This document shows positions 1 through 16,848 of a stretch of 64,000 nucleotides of DNA, piece after piece. Both the position numbers and the translations under genes were made by a program. The notes under the pieces were generated by a model. That model ran no database searches. It was not told where the DNA came from and saw only the letters and a program-made list of their open reading frames with translations. Every line of letters starts with the position of its first letter. Position 1 is the first letter of the stretch. The DNA is from Apostichopus japonicus (taxonomy: Eukaryota > Echinodermata > Holothuroidea > Aspidochirotida > Stichopodidae). The stretch is from contig NC_092564.1 of assembly GCF_037975245.1 (NCBI RefSeq), forward strand, positions 11,195,984-11,259,983, in the 5' to 3' direction.

Positions 1-296
1 TTTTAAATAATGTAGTAAAAATTGAAAAATAGTAAATTCCAATTTGTCACATGTTGCATATCATTTTACTAAAGTTTAAAGTAACGTGCCTGGCGAAGGA
101 AAGTTAAGATAGGGACGGAACCTTTAATCCTTATGATTCGTTTGATTGCCGAATACATTTGAAGTGATGTTTTTAACTTGATCAAATTCAATCTGTTTTA
201 TGTTATTTTATTTTATGGTAATTATTTTTGGTTAAAATATTCGGTAAACGGGTAAAAACTGTCGATCAACAGAACAATCTGCTTGAAGGTATAAGT
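1..296. other. AT-rich intergenic DNA, no feature recognised
   Basis: No open frame, repeat or RNA motif is apparent before the minisatellite that starts near 297. Confidence 0.6.
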
Positions 297-960
297 TTAG
301 CAGTGAACATAGTGAGTATGGTCTGTGTTAGTGAACATAATGAATATGATCCGTGTTAGTGAACATGGTGAGTATGATCTGTTGTGGTGAACATGGTGAG
401 TATGAGCTGTTTTACTGAACATACTTAGTATGGTCTGTTTTAGTGAACATATGGGCTGTTTTAGTGAACATATAGTTAGTATGGTCTGTGCTAGTGAACA
501 TAATGAATATGATCCGTGTTAGTGAACATGGTAAGTATGATCTGTTGTGGTGAACATGGTGAGTATGAGCTGTTTTACTGAACATACTTAGTATGGTCTG
601 TTTTAGTGAACATAGTAAGTATGGTCTGTTTTAGTGAACATAGCTAGTATGGTCTGGTTAATGAACACAGTGAGTATGATCTGCGTTAGTGAACATGGTG
701 GGTATGATCTGTGATAGTGAACATGGTGAGTATGATCTTTGTTAAGGAACATGGTGAGTATGATCTGTGTTAGTGAACATGGTGAGTATGATCTTTGTTA
801 AGGAACACGGTGAGTATGATCTTTGTTAAGGAACATGGTGGGTATGATCTTTGTTAAGGAACATGGTGAGTATGATCTTTGTTAAGGAACATGGTAAGTA
901 TGATCTGTGTTAGTGAACATGGTGAGTATGATCTGTGTTAGTGAACTAGAGAGTATGATC
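297..960. repeat. 28-bp minisatellite, roughly 23 units
   Basis: The unit reads approximately GTGAGTATGATCTGTGTTAG followed by TGAACATG (28 bp) and recurs head to tail. Variants within the array differ at a few sites: TTTGTTAAGG replaces TGTGTTAGTG in a run near 740-890, and some units are shortened near 440-470. Neighbouring variants resemble each other, as expected if the array grew by local duplication. Most units contain ATGGTGAGT, which resembles a 5' splice site on the + strand. No coding frame runs through it. Confidence 0.9.
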
Positions 961-1107
961 TGGTTTTTCAGCTTCAATGGTATGGACCTTTACTGTATAA
1001 AAATATCTTCAAATGACTTACAAATGACATACCAGACATATTGAAGTAAACTATCCGTGTATTCGAGGGTCAATATTTACATACGACTTATCAATATGTA
1101 GAATGTT

Positions 1108-1682
1108 AACGTCTTCGTCTTCGTCTTCGATACGGTGACACATCCGCAAAAAGGGACAATATCTCACCACACACACGTCAAGAGAATAACTAGTTAAATC
1201 TGACCCGAGTACTGATATAAGAGACAGGATTCACAGAACCACTGGAACTACTAATGAGGTCTGAAGGCAGACTATTCCAATCCCTAATTGTATTTGGAAA
1301 AAAACTATACTTATAGCAATTGGAACTGGCATATAGTTGGCAGAAATGCATATCGTGCATGTTCCGACTCCTACGCAGAGGCTTTCTTAGGCAGTCAATA
1401 GGGATCTGAGCCTGACCATAGATGCCCTTAGCAAATAAGATGATTCTACTTTGTCTGCGCCTCTCTGCCAAGGGCACCAGGTTTAGGTCCCGTAACAGAG
1501 ATGAGACAGAGCCAGGCTCTCTTGAATAATCTGAAGCGATGAAACGGGCTGCACGCCTCTGAATGTTTTCGAGGTTGTGCTGCAAGAAAGCTTGGTGGGG
1601 ATCCCAGACAGAACTGGCATATTCCAATACTGGCAGGAGGAGACCTTTATATGCAGCCAATTTTGCATCCTTCGAACAAGGG
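1108..1682 (-). mobile_element. 5'-truncated non-LTR retrotransposon, RT C-terminal part
   Basis: On the - strand a frame open from about 1682 to 1190 encodes the C-terminal region of a CR1/Jockey-type ORF2 protein. The signature is AYKGLLLPVLEYASSVWDPH followed by LENIQRRAARFI, then a Leu-rich segment and FPNTIRDWNSLP just before the stop. These are the usual post-polymerase landmarks of LINE ORF2. The catalytic reverse transcriptase core is missing, so the copy is dead on arrival. A GTCTTC-rich stretch at about 1108-1130 lies at its 3' side and may be the element tail. The clade cannot be fixed by eye. Confidence 0.8.
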
Positions 1683-2334
1683 GATACGTGTTGTATGTTA
1701 CATTTTTGGGCTTGTATAATCCCTTAAAACGATCATGTTAATCCTTGAATCACTCTATATCTCTGGTAATGATTTCGAACACATTGGTGTTCTTACTTTA
1801 TACCGCAGGAGGGGAAAGCACGGCCAGGGTAGACTTTTCAGCCCCCCCCCTACCCTCCTCACGAGGCTTTCAATACCCGATACTATAACTTAGCTTTGGA
1901 CTCTTACAATATCGGAGCAAAAATTCTTTATCAAATCGTAAAATCAGCTCAAATCATGAAATGCACTACAGAACCGAAAGATATGACATCAAATGTGTAT
2001 ACTCCATGGAATTAGCGCCTCTATATAATTATATTAATGATAAGATATTTCAACGTATCAGATGAACACATGTTCACGTTCAACTTTCTGATGCTATATC
2101 GCCCATATAAATGTAATATTTTCATTTTCTAACGGTTGTAATAACATCCTTACGAGTTATGACGCGCAGATCAGGTAAAAAAAAAAATCCACCTTGGCCC
2201 ACAAGTCCATCTTATATCCACACTACTGTATACGAACAAACTCCTCCACCTTCAACCAACATTATTTTCAACCTTTGTGCGATCACCTCGAATTGTATTA
2301 TTCGAAGATAAAACAACAAACAATTGACCACGAT
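1683..2334. other. Intergenic, no feature recognised
   Basis: Apart from a C-tract near 1843-1852 and an A-tract near 2178, nothing here supports a gene or element. Confidence 0.5.
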
Positions 2335-3400
2335 AATAAGATTTATTGTCTAAAGGTATAGCCCAGGGTCATATATGATCTGCTTTCTTAGTCATGGTAA
2401 TACATGATTCATTTTATACGTTATGAGCTACGATCATAAGATTTATTGTCTTATGTTATATATCACGGTCATACATTTCTTACATAAAGTTATAAAGCCA
2501 AGTAACACACGATTTGTTTTCTGTCGCTATATGGCCCACCATCGTCCATTTCTTACCCTAACGTTATAGTCCACAATCATACGATATGATGTGTTACGTG
2601 TTAGCCCATGATCATTTATTTCTTACCTTACATTTTATAGCCGACCACGATCATACGACTTGATGTGTTGTACGTTATAGTCCACGATCATATGATTTTT
2701 TATCTTTCGTAATAGCCCATGATCATTTATTTCTTACATAACGTCGTACAGCCCACGATCATACGATTTGATGCATTACACTATAGCCCACGGTCGTTAA
2801 TTTCACTATAGCCCACGGTCGTTAATTTCTTACCGAGCATTATATAGCCGACCACGATCATACGATTTAATATGTTGCACGTTATAGCCCACGATCATAT
2901 GTTTTTTTTTATTTTTCGTATTGCCCATGATCATTACTTTCTTACCTAACGTCGTACAACCCACAATCATACGTTTTGATGCATTACACTATAGCCCACG
3001 ATCATAGAATTGTTGCATTACGCTGTGTAGCTCACGTTCATAAATGTCTTACCTAACGTTATATAGCCAAGGATCATACGATTTGAAATGTTACGTTATG
3101 ACCCAAAATCATATGATTTGTTATTTAACGTTATAACCCACGATCGCTAATTTCTTACCTTACATGATATAGCCCACGATAATACGGTTTGATGTGTTGT
3201 ACGTTATAGCCCACGATGATTAATTTCTTACCTAACATTATATAGCCGGCCACGATCATACTATTTGATGCATTACGTTGTAGCCAACGGTAATCACATA
3301 ACATTACCTATAGCCAGTCAAGTTACGATCATAAGATCTGTAACATGACGCTGTAGCCCACGGTAATAGAATTCTCACCTAATGTTATAGCTCAAAATCG
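2335..3400. repeat. Degenerate satellite-like tandem block
   Basis: Variants of TATAGCCCACGATCAT followed by ACGATTTGATG or TTAATTTCTTACCTAACGTT recur about every 55-65 bp across the block, with many indels. The order of submotifs (AGCCCACGATCATACGATTTG, then a cytosine-rich TTACCTAACGTTATA part) is kept, so this is a diverged higher-order tandem repeat rather than a simple repeat. No coding frame is conserved across units. Confidence 0.75.
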
Positions 3401-6400
3401 TTATGCCGACACCTAAAGTGAAGGATCGCTGTTTACCTGTATGATTGATCTCTTGACCATGTCCATTGGACATATTATACTTATATATTAATTAACAAAT
3501 CTACAACGTGTTGGGGGCATACAGGTCGTCCTATCTTTGATATATTTCACTGAGAAGGGTCCATTGTGTACAGAAATTGGATACATGTAAAGGATTATAT
3601 TATGTCATAGTAATTTATAAGGTTATTCTGTCGAGTATGATACCGGGTAAGTCATTACTCTGATATAGAGTACATTGGTGACCACTGGATTACTAGAGGC
3701 TTACAAATTAGACAAAATATGCCTATCACCGCACTATACATTTTGCAATATATATTTTTGAAATAAAATTCTTGAACGATAGTATTTACTTTTTTTTGAA
3801 AAAAATATTTAAATGTTTTGCCATTTTGAAGTGATCTATTAAAGAAAAACTTTTTGGGAGAGACTCCTTAAAAAGAAAATGATTCAAAATTGATTGTTGA
3901 ATACATTTGTTAGATTAATAGACTAAGTTTAACAATTGAACACAATGCCATCAATCAATAATATCAATAAATAAATCAATCTTAGATAATATGATGGACA
4001 TGTAATGGAGCACTTGGAATTATTCTTTCAGGATTACATTATTCTGTTTTTTTTTTATCGATCCAGAGATATTAACAATTGGTTCCCATCCAAGACAGTC
4101 CCTAAAACTATACGAGATTTTTCAAAAGTATATGACAAGTGACATTTTTATTTTTACGGAAACAATTACTTGTTTCTTTGGAAATATCGATCTGCAAAAT
4201 ATCAACTGTTCTTATTGCATGTATAAATTTAATGGAGTCCTTGCAGAAGCCCACGAGGTTCTATGTTTTAATAGGTCAACGTAATTTTTTTCATAAAAGA
4301 CAGATCGATTTGTGTTGGGTGGAAACTTTGTACCTGGAATTTCGTGCGCGAGATAATAAACAAATAGCAAAATATATCAACACTTCTGCTCCATCATCGA
4401 TAGACTTGTAACAGTGTTTTCAATAGCAGAGACAACTTTACGTAGTATACACATACTGTGTCATAAACAATAATGCAAATGATAGACAAAGGCGCTTAGA
4501 AGTATTGTGTGGCATTATTGTTATCTATGACGAGAACTACACCAGCATGTTATTATCTGTAAGAAAGGGAAACAAAATAATAAGAATAAGAAGGAATACA
4601 GTATAAGTGTTCAGTAAATTTAAAATTGGGTGCAAATACTCACCACGTTGATTTCCTAAAATATAACTCCAGAAGAAATAACAACACCCTTCGCTGTGTT
4701 CGGTAATGGCGCGTACTATAGTCATAAAACACCTTTCATATCCAACCGGCTTCTTCTTCTTCTTCGGTTCTATTTGAACTATATATATGCTGATAATTCT
4801 AACTGGCGTATAATACACTGTAAGTTTATCAACTTTAAAAATGATAAAATATAGTTCTCGCTTTTGATCAACTGCTTCGTAATTTTGGTGTTTTAATGCA
4901 ATGGTGATTTCAATAAACTTAGAACCAGAATTAACTCCGTCTGACTTCCGAGAGAAGATATATATATGACAATAATCGTATATGTCAATAGCGTGGGCAG
5001 TTAATCTTCCGGTTTATAATTTTTGTTGTTGACGATATGCACTTGTAACAAAGTGGAAAAAGAAAATCACAATAAGTTATTTAATTGAGATGACACCCAG
5101 CAGTATTAGGAGTACGTATGTCTCATTTAAGTGAAAATGTAAGTTCAAAAACGATTAACACGGATTAAGTATTGCACCCAAATATCTCACACAGACCACA
5201 GAACGTTCCCTTTGGAACTGGCATCGAAATGTCTGGTAAATTTCGAACGACTTAAATTAGTGAATGACACACAGTTCTCCAAGATGGTAAATATAGTGGC
5301 GTCTACGTAGCTCTGTGTATATGGATGCTACGTCATCGTGCAGAACAATGGCATATGTGGGGCGAATACAGAACGAAGAAGGTCAAATAGACTGCTGTAG
5401 TAAGTCTCTGCAGTGAATATTAAATAACTACGCCTCGGATGAAAAAATATATATATATAAAACAAAAGAAACTTGACTTTCGCGAATTTAATTATGCAAC
5501 TTTTGTAAAAGGTTTTTCAAACAACGTTCGCTTGATATGCGTCTAATGGTTTTCTCCTCTACGTATCGGTTGCGAAATGATAAACATTGTTCAGTTGCGG
5601 TTTCGTAAGCGATTTGGAGAGTTGACATCGCTCGTCGAAGGCGATGATGATGACGTCATCATTCTCAGAGTTCATGAATTCGAAGTGCTGAGATAAACGA
5701 AGGTATGGTGATTTAGTAACTGCAGTTTTTTTGGGGGGGGGGGGGGGGGCGGGGAACCAAAAATAGCAAATAGTGTTACCGAACATGGCTGTGTTTGGAC
5801 ATGACGAAGAAATGGAGCATCGGGTTTAATGCAGGTGTTCTCTTATTTATATTTATATTATTTTCTTCTTTAATTTTATTGCTAAAGTTTTAATAACCAC
5901 TTCAGGCACAATTAAAAGATCTTGGTTCCTTTCGCTTTCAAAGTTGAAGGGGCCTGCATATGGTGACGTCATGAAGCTAAAGTGACGGTCAGACTGAAGC
6001 AATTTATCTTACCGTTTCGCATCCGTTAGAGTTTTTCTAAACAATTCGGAATGGTAGCAAGTACATTAAAGCTTTTCGCATATGCTAGGAATGATGAGAA
6101 TAGATTTATGGAATATTTGCTTTGTGTGCAATGTTTTGCAATGTCAAGTGAAACAAGTTGAATCTGCAGTGACGTGCGCAAAGAGGGGGCGGGGCATGGG
6201 TCCGCTTCCATCTTTAAATTTACATTTCGGTAGGGGAAGAATAAGACCCATCCTTCTGAGCCCAGGACGCCCCTTGATCGGATCCAGGGCTCGTGGGATG
6301 TACACTTCCCTTTATATCATCACACAAATAGTCAACAGTTTAGTTTATTAGCAAAAACATGCGTTTAGACCTTCTTGTAAAATTAATTTAAACAAATAAA

Positions 6401-6545
6401 TAATTAAAGAATTAAATATTTGAGAGTCTAAACTTCTCTATTTTTCTGAAGTAGGACCCACATACACCCTATATCAGAGTCGCTCCAAGTTTCTCTTTTA
6501 TAAAATCTTGCATCGGCCTCTGGTCCTTCCATAAAGGTACACGAT
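3401..6545. other. Intergenic, no gene supported
   Basis: Open frames here are short, lack splice context and do not resemble known proteins. The only notable items are a poly-G tract near 5734-5749 and a short (TA)n near 5448-5459. Confidence 0.5.
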
Positions 6546-6853
<308 letters not shown>

Positions 6854-7675
6854 GTCGTAAAACAAACCTTTCAAAGGTCATAGAATAGTCAAATAACACT
6901 ACCCTTCAAATTTGTAACTTGTAGATGACCGCTCATCGCTGTATCAAAAAGGATCTTTAAACAATTGTATATGAACAAAGTTTGACAGTTCATTTCAAGT
7001 TGCATCAGAATTATTTTAGCTAAACTATGAGAGTGGTCTACACCATCGCATGTCCCATTGGTCTGTCACCGGGAGCTATTGAAAAGATTGTACAGGCAAA
7101 TATTACGGAAAGAAAATCACTTGAAATGAATGTTACCCAAACAAATTCAAATGGTGGATCTGTTAACTGATGTCAATCATCTTATACTCTCTGACTAGTT
7201 AATATGGTTCCTTATAAACCAATCTCGAACCATGCAGTATTCAATAAGTGATTTAGAGGGCACAAAAGTCTTTCAAAGAGGGACACAATTTCTTATAACC
7301 AAGACTGCATTGTCACAACGATCAGACTGTACATGAAATACGATATACGCCCTATAAAATACATGTAAAAGTTTTAAATCTATATTATACAGGGCAAATC
7401 AATAGGAATACGCACATGAAATCGTTTTCCCCATCTCTTCCGATCTTCATAGCCATGCTCTGTTGTTGAGATTTCAAGCATATATATTGCTTTTGATTGT
7501 CAATTTCAACAAGAGCAGTGAGTAGTATACTTTAATATGTAATTCCAATTGGTCCAATGAACACACCCTTTCCCATTTGACATAGATTTCCAATAATACG
7601 AGACGTTAAATATATGAAGGTGGGGTTATGGGGGTTGAGGGGGGGGCTGTGGACATGACAGAGGGAATAGTTTAT
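6854..7675. other. Intergenic, no feature recognised
   Basis: No repeat, RNA or coding signal is evident. Confidence 0.5.
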
Positions 7676-7768
7676 GTAAAAGTAAGAGGGCCTGAAAGAG
7701 ACCAGAGGCCATTCAGCCTCTGATAAAGATCCTGCTAGGATCGAAACGTTAGGTCCTCTTACTTTTAC
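7676..7768. mobile_element. Small foldback element with GATCC/GGATC hairpin
   Basis: Its ends are inverted: GTAAAAGTAAGAGG on the left pairs with CCTCTTACTTTTAC on the right. Inside are a hairpin AGAGGC-cattca-GCCTCT and a second hairpin GATCC-tgcta-GGATC followed by GAAACGTT. A related, more complete palindrome sits at 28033-28172, including the flank CCTGTGTA(A/G)GAGAA. The CTGAT..stem..GAAAC arrangement resembles a hammerhead core but deviates from CUGANGA. Family name unknown. Confidence 0.7.
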
Positions 7769-8985
7769 ACATTCTCTTACACAGGCCTTTTACTACTAAA
7801 AGCATCCTTTTTTATTATATATTTGGCTGATTAACTTGTTTATTCTAACAATTGCTGAAACCTTTCAGAATTTGGAGAATAAATGTTAAATCTGTATATT
7901 TTCTTACATTTTTTTTTTATAATTAATATTTGGAAAGATGTTACTGAACATTAAGTTACTAACACCATCTGATGGACTATAGCCTTCCAATAACTCTCAT
8001 ACAGCTTACTAAAGCTTCCCTTCCGCTGAGCAGAGAAGGTAAAAACATATGTAAAAATTCCAATTTAAGACTTTTACAGTAAACGATTCAAAAAAACATG
8101 TATGCCTAAATACAGCTGGATAGTACCGTACTTAGAGCGCTGACGTATCCGGTCGATGCATTCCAAACAAACAGAGAACATAACTAATAGCGCAAATATT
8201 TTCCAAGAATTATATTTTTTTGGACTATAGGCTTGTATATAGGCCTATACTGTATACACCTGACTTGTTGACGTTGATCAGTGTAAGACTTTTCATTTAA
8301 TTTTTGTAGTTCATAAATAATTCAAGTTTTCATTAGGATTGGTATCAATTAATTTTCCTTTTTCTATTATGTCAATGATATAGATGTGTTGCAATAAAAC
8401 TTATCATCCCACCCCCCCCCCCTTCTATTTGCCTCTCATATATTCTTTATATCTTTCTTACACCATATCAAATATAAGTTATAAATCAAATAGTTGCTTG
8501 AATGTGCTAAATTAATTATGGCCTTGAACCAATACTATATGATTGGCGGCTTAAAGGGTTTTGATCTTTCACTTCCTACAAGTGATGAGATGGGACTATA
8601 TACTTGTACTCTCCTCAATTCGGCCGCGGAAGACCCCTTTCGCTCTGGTAATTAAATAATAGCTGAATTATTAAGTAGATCGGGAAGGTTATCTGTCACC
8701 TTATGTGCATGTCCGAGGCTAACACACGAAGTATGACAAGTTTGGGACGCACAATTGGGAGAAAAGGTGACAATTTTATTACGCGTAATTAATACCCTCA
8801 ATATGGTCGAATTTCATACACAATGATAAAAAACGAACCCCGTGTGTTTTGTTTTCATCGTGCATACTTTATTAAAGTATAAAGTGTTATTTCTATTAAG
8901 TTTAACGTGGGTGTTAAGCATGATTTCACCACGCCCGCCGTTGAAGGTAGTACACATAGTGTCCTCTCGGAATCATTATGACGTA
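7769..8985. other. Intergenic, no gene supported
   Basis: A C-tract at about 8410-8421 and one TAGGCCTA palindrome at 8240 are the only remarkable items. Confidence 0.5.
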
Positions 8986-10735
<1,750 letters not shown>

Positions 10736-11630
10736 AAAGTGTGGATACCTGTGTATAAAATATGTATAAAAATGTTCAAAGTTGCAATTTAAAAAATCTC
10801 GTCTGTTTTTCAAAACAGAGTTTGAAATATTAGAATTCCCCATATGGTTTGTAAACAATTGGGACAAAACTTTTAGAACTTTGTTTGAGTTCTTTGACTG
10901 AGTTTGCCCTCAGTCTTGATTACATCAGCTTTGGTTTCGTAGAAGGCTTTAAACATCCTATTAATTTTCTTCTGCTACACGGAAAAGAATATTTCATTTT
11001 TAATTTAACAAGATGATACAGACCACCGGATTCTACATGTGTTTCTTCTTACTATATAGAAGTAGAACATTTTACTTTTAATAAGAAGAATTAACATTAA
11101 TCATCATTCTGTATCCGTCTTATATATACTTTCAAGAATTATGTTTTTATTTTAAGATTCTTTCTATCTGTTTAAATATGCAGGATATAGAATTTCATTT
11201 TATAAATAAAATATCTTCTTGTTCGTTTTTTTGTTGTTTTGGTAATCTTGAAATTCACGTATGAAATATGAACAAAATGGGGGTTATATATATACAGCTC
11301 AAAATAAGATTGCTCTCGATTTTAAAGTACATTCGAAAAATATAATAGAATACTTATTGTCGTATCAATATTAACATTATCGTATTCTAAGGGTTTTTTA
11401 ATGGTGTGTGGGGGTGTGTTGGTTGGTTTTAGCTTTTGGACATACATACCCTTTCACTTATATCAAAGCTTTATTCAAGACCTGAGAAGGTCACTGCAGG
11501 TGGACGTTTGAGGTTTTAGGCCGAAAGAGAACATTTATGTTAGGACAGATGAGAGACAGATCTATATATATATATATATATTTAAATATATATACAGGGT
11601 TATAGGTAGGAGATTGTGAGTGCTGGTTAA
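10736..11630. other. Intergenic, no gene supported
   Basis: Nothing is recognised apart from short TA runs at 11560-11595. Confidence 0.5.
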
Positions 11631-11960
11631 ATAAATTTGCGAAGCGTAGCGAGCGAAGCTCTCGCATCTCACGGCCGGGGGTCCAGGGGCCCGCTTAAGG
11701 GTGATTTTTGCTACTTTTCAGATTTACAAATTTTTTTTTCAGATTTTTTTCAGATTTACAATTGGTAAATAACAGAAAAAGGTGACGTTATTAGCATGTT
11801 TTACGGCAAGGGAAAGATAAAGTTTTTACTTTTGTTGTATTTCACAAGCATTTTACTATTTTTTTTTTTTGTGCCGGCCAGTGGACTGTTTATTCACTTC
11901 CAATGCCGGCCGGCAGGCGTGAGTGGCGGTTACCACCGGCCGCCGCCGGCCAGCGTGGCT
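11631..11960. mobile_element. GC/CpG-rich patch, probable transposon fragment
   Basis: Two GC-rich segments stand out from the AT-rich surroundings: a run of GCGAAGCGTAGCGAGCGAAG near 11639 followed by a GGGGGTCCAGGGGCCCG stretch, and a GCCGGCC-rich segment at 11873-11955 with repeated GCCGGCC motifs. They are separated by T-rich sequence. The composition suggests an inserted element remnant, but no terminal repeats or target duplications were found. Confidence 0.35.
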
Positions 11961-11967
11961 ATAACCC

Positions 11968-14490
<2,523 letters not shown>

Positions 14491-14640
14491 GTATAAACAC
14501 GCGCACACACCCACACATACACACATACACACACACGCACACATATGTATACATATATATAACTAGATATATATATATATATATGTGAATATATAAATAT
14601 ATATATATATATGTGATTGTGTGTGCGTGCATGTGTGTTT
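14491..14640. repeat. Compound (CA)n/(TA)n microsatellite
   Basis: An ACAC-rich stretch at 14500-14543 passes into interrupted TA runs and ends in a GTGTG-rich stretch near 14611-14640. Confidence 0.85.
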
Positions 14641-15315
14641 GTTGAGAGCCTTAACTGGATCTAACGCTGATAGAAAGGCCCTAGTTATTACGTACCGTTA
14701 TACAATATACAAAAATAAATTAAATAACCTCATTAATGACATGTTATGACAAATTTAAACTACATACTCTCATTTTTCCAATGAAAATGATTAACCTCGT
14801 CCTTCACAGTTTTGTCGATTTGTGAAGTGAAAAATACACCAACAGTCATAAAATTAGGTTAAAATATATCATTAAACTAGGGCCGAGCTGACGTGACTGT
14901 AGCTGATAAATCAAGTAGATTTCATGCCTTTATATAAATACAAATGAGAATCAGAATAATTGAAATATTGGATTCTAAGCTGAACAGAACATATATATAT
15001 AAGATGCGATGATTTTTACTAAATTACAAAATGCGATCAGTTTCTATAGGCCTATCAATTTCCTTATAGGTAATATACGTCTATAATATACTATGCGTTA
15101 TGCTGTGTGTCACGCAAGCGATGCCAGCCAATTTGGCGTTTGCTAGGCGTTTTCGAGTTAATGATTAATTACTGAACATTACTTGGGTGGCTCTCTCCTT
15201 ATATTAATAGTTGGGTCATCCACAGCCGATTCATTTGCTAGTATACAATACTATTGTACTGTTACATGACAACAATTAACGATATTATTTTATCAAAATA
15301 TATCATTGTACCATG

Positions 15316-15480
15316 TAATAATGTATGCAACAATATTATTGTGGATGTTTTATATTTTGTTTTATTATGATCCAATATTGTTGTATGATACTATGTGCAT
15401 CGTCTAATATGCAATAATATTATTGTGAATGGTTTATATTGTTTTATTATGATACATGTTGTTGTATGATACCTATTTGC
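15316..15480. repeat. Two-copy tandem duplication, about 84 bp period
   Basis: The segment CAAYAATATTATTGTGRATG followed by a TTTATATT...GTTTTATTATGAT block and TTGTTGTATGATAC recurs near 15326 and 15409. A 70-codon open frame that begins in the second copy (15439-15696) is unassigned. Confidence 0.65.
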
Positions 15481-15860
15481 ATCGGGTGTCAAACAAGAGG
15501 TATGATTGACCCTCGTTTAAATGCAATGTTAATATTTGAGATTCCGGAAAAGATTATGACTTATGGAGATTTACATATAACAACGTATTTTGATGCAATA
15601 AATATGATAAGAGGGGCATATCATGAACTGCAGGTAGAAGATAGACTTATTTACATACATCAAAGACAAGGTTTAATAACATGGAAGGATCTCTAACGTA
15701 TAAAAGGCTTGAATAAAAATGAAAACGTATACATTAGACGTATATATATATATATATACGTCACCAAAAACAGAACTAGTATTGTTCGATACAGGTGACA
15801 AACGCCAACAGTGGAATTACGACCTTCCTTACCGGTTTCGAACCTCTGGACATACAATCA

Positions 15861-15932
15861 GCGTCCATGGCCTTGTTGGTTAGGGTGTCCGCGTACAAAG
15901 CGGGAGGCCCAGGTTCGAATCCCGGTGGAGGC
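15861..15932 (+). repeat. tRNA-like domain of SINE unit 1
   Basis: A 72-nt cloverleaf can be drawn: acceptor GCGTCCA with TGGAGGC (one mismatch), a D-arm, anticodon stem TCCGC/GCGGG with loop GTACAAA (anticodon position ACA), a 4-nt variable loop and a T-arm containing TTCGAAT. The T-stem has one change (CCAGG/CCCGG). GGTTCGAATCC fits the RNA polymerase III B box. An ACA anticodon is not the normal cysteine type (GCA), so this is a SINE head and not a functional tRNA gene. Confidence 0.75.
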
Positions 15933-16233
15933 TGGAAGTTTTTTCACTGTTCTTGATTTTCCAACTCATTACGATTTTCATTTATATATATTCATTTGCC
16001 TTTGTCGTTTACCTCCATTTCATTAACAGAAAGTCTGTCCAAAGTATCTCTTTCGAGATCCGGCTTTAGGATTCACAAATGATTTTCGAGTTGGTTAGCA
16101 TCATGTTTGATCTCTAGAGTAAGGCAAATTATGTCACCAAAAACAGAACTAGTATTGTTCGATACAGGTGACAAACGCCAACAGTGGAATTACGACCTTC
16201 CTTACCGGTTTCGAACCTCTGGACATACAATCA

Positions 16234-16305
16234 GCGTCCATGGCCTAGTTGGTTAGGGTGTCCGCGTACAAAGCGGGAGGCCCGGGTTAGAATCCCGGTG
16301 GAGGC
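16234..16305 (+). repeat. tRNA-like domain of SINE unit 2
   Basis: The same 72-nt fold as unit 1, with an intact T-stem CCGGG/CCCGG but a B-box change to GGTTAGAATCC, likely weakening polymerase III recognition. The A-box region reads TGGCCTAGTTGGTTAGG. Confidence 0.75.
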
Positions 16306-16848
16306 TGGAAGTTTTTTCACTGTTCTTGACTTTCCAACTCATTACGATTTTCATTTATATATATATTTAAATTATGAAATAAAATTAGTAACATTTTATT
16401 ATTAAATATGTGATTGATACTAATATTGAAAATTCCGTTCTTTCCGTTGGTATATAACCGACTGGGCTCGTTACACGTTGTCGTGTACGATCAGCGAAGA
16501 CAGTAAAAGCGAGGTGTCAACCAGGCCCTTGCAATCAGTTATGTAACTAGTCATGTTATGCCGAGTGCAACGACACATTATACGTCCCTGGTATTACGGT
16601 TATCATTCTGAGGCGATGGTTTTGAAACGTTTGTACAGTTTGCATGTTATATTAAAGACTTGGCAGTTGGATATATCGATTACTAAAGGAGGTATACCGT
16701 ATTAACCCGACCGCCATCCTCTGTCCAACATGTGATAAAGATTACGGCCATCAACAGCTTGCCCGAGCAGACGATCTGAAATGATTGTGTCCGGCCAAAA
16801 TAGTATGACAAATTTACTAAAGATCAACACAGCCACAAAAGAAAAACA

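Larger units (their letters stand above)
15760..16360 (+). mobile_element. Tandem dimer of a tRNA-derived SINE
   Basis: Two near-identical units are spaced exactly 373 bp apart: GTCACCAAAAACAG starts at 15760 and 16133. Each unit runs through a spacer of about 100 bp into a 72-nt tRNA-like domain (15861-15932 and 16234-16305), then GGAAGTTTTTTCACTGTTC and a T/TA-rich tail. The inter-unit segment includes CGAGTTGGTTAGCATCATG (16087), itself reminiscent of a tRNA D-arm, and it recurs before the third copy at 59206. The first unit abuts a (TA)n tract on its left. A head-to-tail dimer is unusual for a SINE and may have arisen by unequal exchange. Confidence 0.85.

Noticed and set aside
297-960. 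CRISPR array
   Set aside because: Units are contiguous without unique spacers, and the genome is clearly eukaryotic.
15439-15696. 85-codon frame partly within a tandem repeat
   Set aside because: It starts inside the duplicated segment and matches no family I recognise.
15811-16405. Two similar 70-residue proteins beginning MELRPSLPVSNLW
   Set aside because: They are read-throughs of the tandem SINE units, including the tRNA-like domain; the similarity comes from the repeat.
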